From Litomosoides sigmodontis (Eukaryota > Nematoda > Chromadorea > Rhabditida > Onchocercidae), in assembly GCA_963070105.1 (NCBI GenBank), contig OY718806.1, positions 10,770,250 through 10,834,249 on the forward strand: a stretch of 64,000 nt of DNA, written 5' to 3'. This document shows positions 59,901 through 64,000 of this stretch, piece by piece. Under the pieces are notes generated by a model. That model was not told where the DNA came from, did no database searches, and was given only the letters and a program-made list of their open reading frames with translations. Every line of letters starts with the position of its first letter. The first letter of the stretch is position 1. A program made the position numbers and the translations under genes.

Positions 59901-62900
59901 GGCTTAGGCTTAGGCTTAGGCTTAGGCTTAGGCTTAGGCTTAGGCTTAGGCTTAGGCTTAGGCTTAGGCTTAGGCTTAGGCTTAGGCTTAGGCTTAGGCT
60001 TAGGCTTAGGCTTAGGCTTAGGCTTAGGCTTAGGCTTAGGCTTAGGCTTAGGCTTAGGCTTAGGCTTAGGCTTAGGCTTAGGCTTAGGCTTAGGCTTAGG
60101 CTTAGGCTTAGGCTTAGGCTTAGGCTTAGGCTTAGGCTTAGGCTTAGGCTTAGGCTTAGGCTTAGGCTTAGGCTTAGGCTTAGGCTTAGGCTTAGGCTTA
60201 GGCTTAGGCTTAGGCTTAGGCTTAGGCTTAGGCTTAGGCTTAGGCTTAGGCTTAGGCTTAGGCTTAGGCTTAGGCTTAGGCTTAGGCTTAGGCTTAGGCT
60301 TAGGCTTAGGCTTAGGCTTAGGCTTAGGCTTAGGCTTAGGCTTAGGCTTAGGCTTAGGCTTAGGCTTAGGCTTAGGCTTAGGCTTAGGCTTAGGCTTAGG
60401 CTTAGGCTTAGGCTTAGGCTTAGGCTTAGGCTTAGGCTTAGGCTTAGGCTTAGGCTTAGGCTTAGGCTTAGGCTTAGGCTTAGGCTTAGGCTTAGGCTTA
60501 GGCTTAGGCTTAGGCTTAGGCTTAGGCTTAGGCTTAGGCTTAGGCTTAGGCTTAGGCTTAGGCTTAGGCTTAGGCTTAGGCTTAGGCTTAGGCTTAGGCT
60601 TAGGCTTAGGCTTAGGCTTAGGCTTAGGCTTAGGCTTAGGCTTAGGCTTAGGCTTAGGCTTAGGCTTAGGCTTAGGCTTAGGCTTAGGCTTAGGCTTAGG
60701 CTTAGGCTTAGGCTTAGGCTTAGGCTTAGGCTTAGGCTTAGGCTTAGGCTTAGGCTTAGGCTTAGGCTTAGGCTTAGGCTTAGGCTTAGGCTTAGGCTTA
60801 GGCTTAGGCTTAGGCTTAGGCTTAGGCTTAGGCTTAGGCTTAGGCTTAGGCTTAGGCTTAGGCTTAGGCTTAGGCTTAGGCTTAGGCTTAGGCTTAGGCT
60901 TAGGCTTAGGCTTAGGCTTAGGCTTAGGCTTAGGCTTAGGCTTAGGCTTAGGCTTAGGCTTAGGCTTAGGCTTAGGCTTAGGCTTAGGCTTAGGCTTAGG
61001 CTTAGGCTTAGGCTTAGGCTTAGGCTTAGGCTTAGGCTTAGGCTTAGGCTTAGGCTTAGGCTTAGGCTTAGGCTTAGGCTTAGGCTTAGGCTTAGGCTTA
61101 GGCTTAGGCTTAGGCTTAGGCTTAGGCTTAGGCTTAGGCTTAGGCTTAGGCTTAGGCTTAGGCTTAGGCTTAGGCTTAGGCTTAGGCTTAGGCTTAGGCT
61201 TAGGCTTAGGCTTAGGCTTAGGCTTAGGCTTAGGCTTAGGCTTAGGCTTAGGCTTAGGCTTAGGCTTAGGCTTAGGCTTAGGCTTAGGCTTAGGCTTAGG
61301 CTTAGGCTTAGGCTTAGGCTTAGGCTTAGGCTTAGGCTTAGGCTTAGGCTTAGGCTTAGGCTTAGGCTTAGGCTTAGGCTTAGGCTTAGGCTTAGGCTTA
61401 GGCTTAGGCTTAGGCTTAGGCTTAGGCTTAGGCTTAGGCTTAGGCTTAGGCTTAGGCTTAGGCTTAGGCTTAGGCTTAGGCTTAGGCTTAGGCTTAGGCT
61501 TAGGCTTAGGCTTAGGCTTAGGCTTAGGCTTAGGCTTAGGCTTAGGCTTAGGCTTAGGCTTAGGCTTAGGCTTAGGCTTAGGCTTAGGCTTAGGCTTAGG
61601 CTTAGGCTTAGGCTTAGGCTTAGGCTTAGGCTTAGGCTTAGGCTTAGGCTTAGGCTTAGGCTTAGGCTTAGGCTTAGGCTTAGGCTTAGGCTTAGGCTTA
61701 GGCTTAGGCTTAGGCTTAGGCTTAGGCTTAGGCTTAGGCTTAGGCTTAGGCTTAGGCTTAGGCTTAGGCTTAGGCTTAGGCTTAGGCTTAGGCTTAGGCT
61801 TAGGCTTAGGCTTAGGCTTAGGCTTAGGCTTAGGCTTAGGCTTAGGCTTAGGCTTAGGCTTAGGCTTAGGCTTAGGCTTAGGCTTAGGCTTAGGCTTAGG
61901 CTTAGGCTTAGGCTTAGGCTTAGGCTTAGGCTTAGGCTTAGGCTTAGGCTTAGGCTTAGGCTTAGGCTTAGGCTTAGGCTTAGGCTTAGGCTTAGGCTTA
62001 GGCTTAGGCTTAGGCTTAGGCTTAGGCTTAGGCTTAGGCTTAGGCTTAGGCTTAGGCTTAGGCTTAGGCTTAGGCTTAGGCTTAGGCTTAGGCTTAGGCT
62101 TAGGCTTAGGCTTAGGCTTAGGCTTAGGCTTAGGCTTAGGCTTAGGCTTAGGCTTAGGCTTAGGCTTAGGCTTAGGCTTAGGCTTAGGCTTAGGCTTAGG
62201 CTTAGGCTTAGGCTTAGGCTTAGGCTTAGGCTTAGGCTTAGGCTTAGGCTTAGGCTTAGGCTTAGGCTTAGGCTTAGGCTTAGGCTTAGGCTTAGGCTTA
62301 GGCTTAGGCTTAGGCTTAGGCTTAGGCTTAGGCTTAGGCTTAGGCTTAGGCTTAGGCTTAGGCTTAGGCTTAGGCTTAGGCTTAGGCTTAGGCTTAGGCT
62401 TAGGCTTAGGCTTAGGCTTAGGCTTAGGCTTAGGCTTAGGCTTAGGCTTAGGCTTAGGCTTAGGCTTAGGCTTAGGCTTAGGCTTAGGCTTAGGCTTAGG
62501 CTTAGGCTTAGGCTTAGGCTTAGGCTTAGGCTTAGGCTTAGGCTTAGGCTTAGGCTTAGGCTTAGGCTTAGGCTTAGGCTTAGGCTTAGGCTTAGGCTTA
62601 GGCTTAGGCTTAGGCTTAGGCTTAGGCTTAGGCTTAGGCTTAGGCTTAGGCTTAGGCTTAGGCTTAGGCTTAGGCTTAGGCTTAGGCTTAGGCTTAGGCT
62701 TAGGCTTAGGCTTAGGCTTAGGCTTAGGCTTAGGCTTAGGCTTAGGCTTAGGCTTAGGCTTAGGCTTAGGCTTAGGCTTAGGCTTAGGCTTAGGCTTAGG
62801 CTTAGGCTTAGGCTTAGGCTTAGGCTTAGGCTTAGGCTTAGGCTTAGGCTTAGGCTTAGGCTTAGGCTTAGGCTTAGGCTTAGGCTTAGGCTTAGGCTTA

Positions 62901-64000
62901 GGCTTAGGCTTAGGCTTAGGCTTAGGCTTAGGCTTAGGCTTAGGCTTAGGCTTAGGCTTAGGCTTAGGCTTAGGCTTAGGCTTAGGCTTAGGCTTAGGCT
63001 TAGGCTTAGGCTTAGGCTTAGGCTTAGGCTTAGGCTTAGGCTTAGGCTTAGGCTTAGGCTTAGGCTTAGGCTTAGGCTTAGGCTTAGGCTTAGGCTTAGG
63101 CTTAGGCTTAGGCTTAGGCTTAGGCTTAGGCTTAGGCTTAGGCTTAGGCTTAGGCTTAGGCTTAGGCTTAGGCTTAGGCTTAGGCTTAGGCTTAGGCTTA
63201 GGCTTAGGCTTAGGCTTAGGCTTAGGCTTAGGCTTAGGCTTAGGCTTAGGCTTAGGCTTAGGCTTAGGCTTAGGCTTAGGCTTAGGCTTAGGCTTAGGCT
63301 TAGGCTTAGGCTTAGGCTTAGGCTTAGGCTTAGGCTTAGGCTTAGGCTTAGGCTTAGGCTTAGGCTTAGGCTTAGGCTTAGGCTTAGGCTTAGGCTTAGG
63401 CTTAGGCTTAGGCTTAGGCTTAGGCTTAGGCTTAGGCTTAGGCTTAGGCTTAGGCTTAGGCTTAGGCTTAGGCTTAGGCTTAGGCTTAGGCTTAGGCTTA
63501 GGCTTAGGCTTAGGCTTAGGCTTAGGCTTAGGCTTAGGCTTAGGCTTAGGCTTAGGCTTAGGCTTAGGCTTAGGCTTAGGCTTAGGCTTAGGCTTAGGCT
63601 TAGGCTTAGGCTTAGGCTTAGGCTTAGGCTTAGGCTTAGGCTTAGGCTTAGGCTTAGGCTTAGGCTTAGGCTTAGGCTTAGGCTTAGGCTTAGGCTTAGG
63701 CTTAGGCTTAGGCTTAGGCTTAGGCTTAGGCTTAGGCTTAGGCTTAGGCTTAGGCTTAGGCTTAGGCTTAGGCTTAGGCTTAGGCTTAGGCTTAGGCTTA
63801 GGCTTAGGCTTAGGCTTAGGCTTAGGCTTAGGCTTAGGCTTAGGCTTAGGCTTAGGCTTAGGCTTAGGCTTAGGCTTAGGCTTAGGCTTAGGCTTAGGCT
63901 TAGGCTTAGGCTTAGGCTTAGGCTTAGGCTTAGGCTTAGGCTTAGGCTTAGGCTTAGGCTTAGGCTTAGGCTTAGGCTTAGGCTTAGGCTTAGGCTTAGG
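53986..64000 (+). repeat. telomere, (TTAGGC)n
   Basis: About 10 kb, roughly 1,669 tandem hexamers of the nematode telomere repeat, oriented G-rich strand toward the window end. The only variants seen are two TTAGGCA heptamers (extra A at 54118 and 54167), both within the first 200 bp. From there to the end every unit is perfect. The Pro-Lys repeat open frame here is an artefact of the repeat. Confidence 0.99.

Overview
The window is the right-hand end of a nematode chromosome. The last 10 kb (53986-64000) is (TTAGGC)n, the nematode telomere repeat, written 5'->3' toward the end of the window as expected for a right arm. The rRNA genes read like Spirurina-type (filaria/ascarid relatives) nematode rRNA. 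The protein genes have many small exons, short AT-rich introns and TTTCAG-type 3' splice sites. I cannot name the species from sequence alone.

Layout: (1) 1-8.5 kb is mostly non-coding, with microsatellites and one possible minus-strand exon at 281-461. (2) 8.5-39 kb carries five intron-containing plus-strand genes, read by joining exons whose phases agree: an FRMD4-type FERM scaffold (8484-19294), a makorin RING E3 ligase (22440-24596), the leucine-rich part of a SPIN90/NCKIPSD/Ldb17 Arp2/3 regulator (25583-27566), PDK1 kinase (30681-33586) and a small KCTD-type BTB protein (38216-39044). (3) 40-51.5 kb is one complete ribosomal DNA unit (18S, ITS1, 5.8S, ITS2, 28S), flanked on both sides by related intergenic-spacer repeats. 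(4) 51.5-53.8 kb is a gene-poor subtelomere containing several two-copy tandem duplications. (5) 53816-53991 is an array of eleven 16-bp units, several of which end in the telomere hexamer, running directly into the telomere.

The five genes are ordinary conserved cell-biology genes (polarity scaffold, ubiquitin ligase, actin nucleation, growth-factor kinase, BTB adaptor). They do not form an operon-like system: gaps between them are about 1-4.6 kb, and at least one has a strong candidate trans-splice acceptor close to its start codon.

The part most worth attention is the chromosome-end architecture: rDNA within 5.5 kb of the telomere, a broken spacer repeat at the rDNA/subtelomere junction, and the 16-bp array whose units end in TTAGGC-like hexamers. 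I saw no CRISPR array, tRNA gene, intact transposon or virus-like gene.
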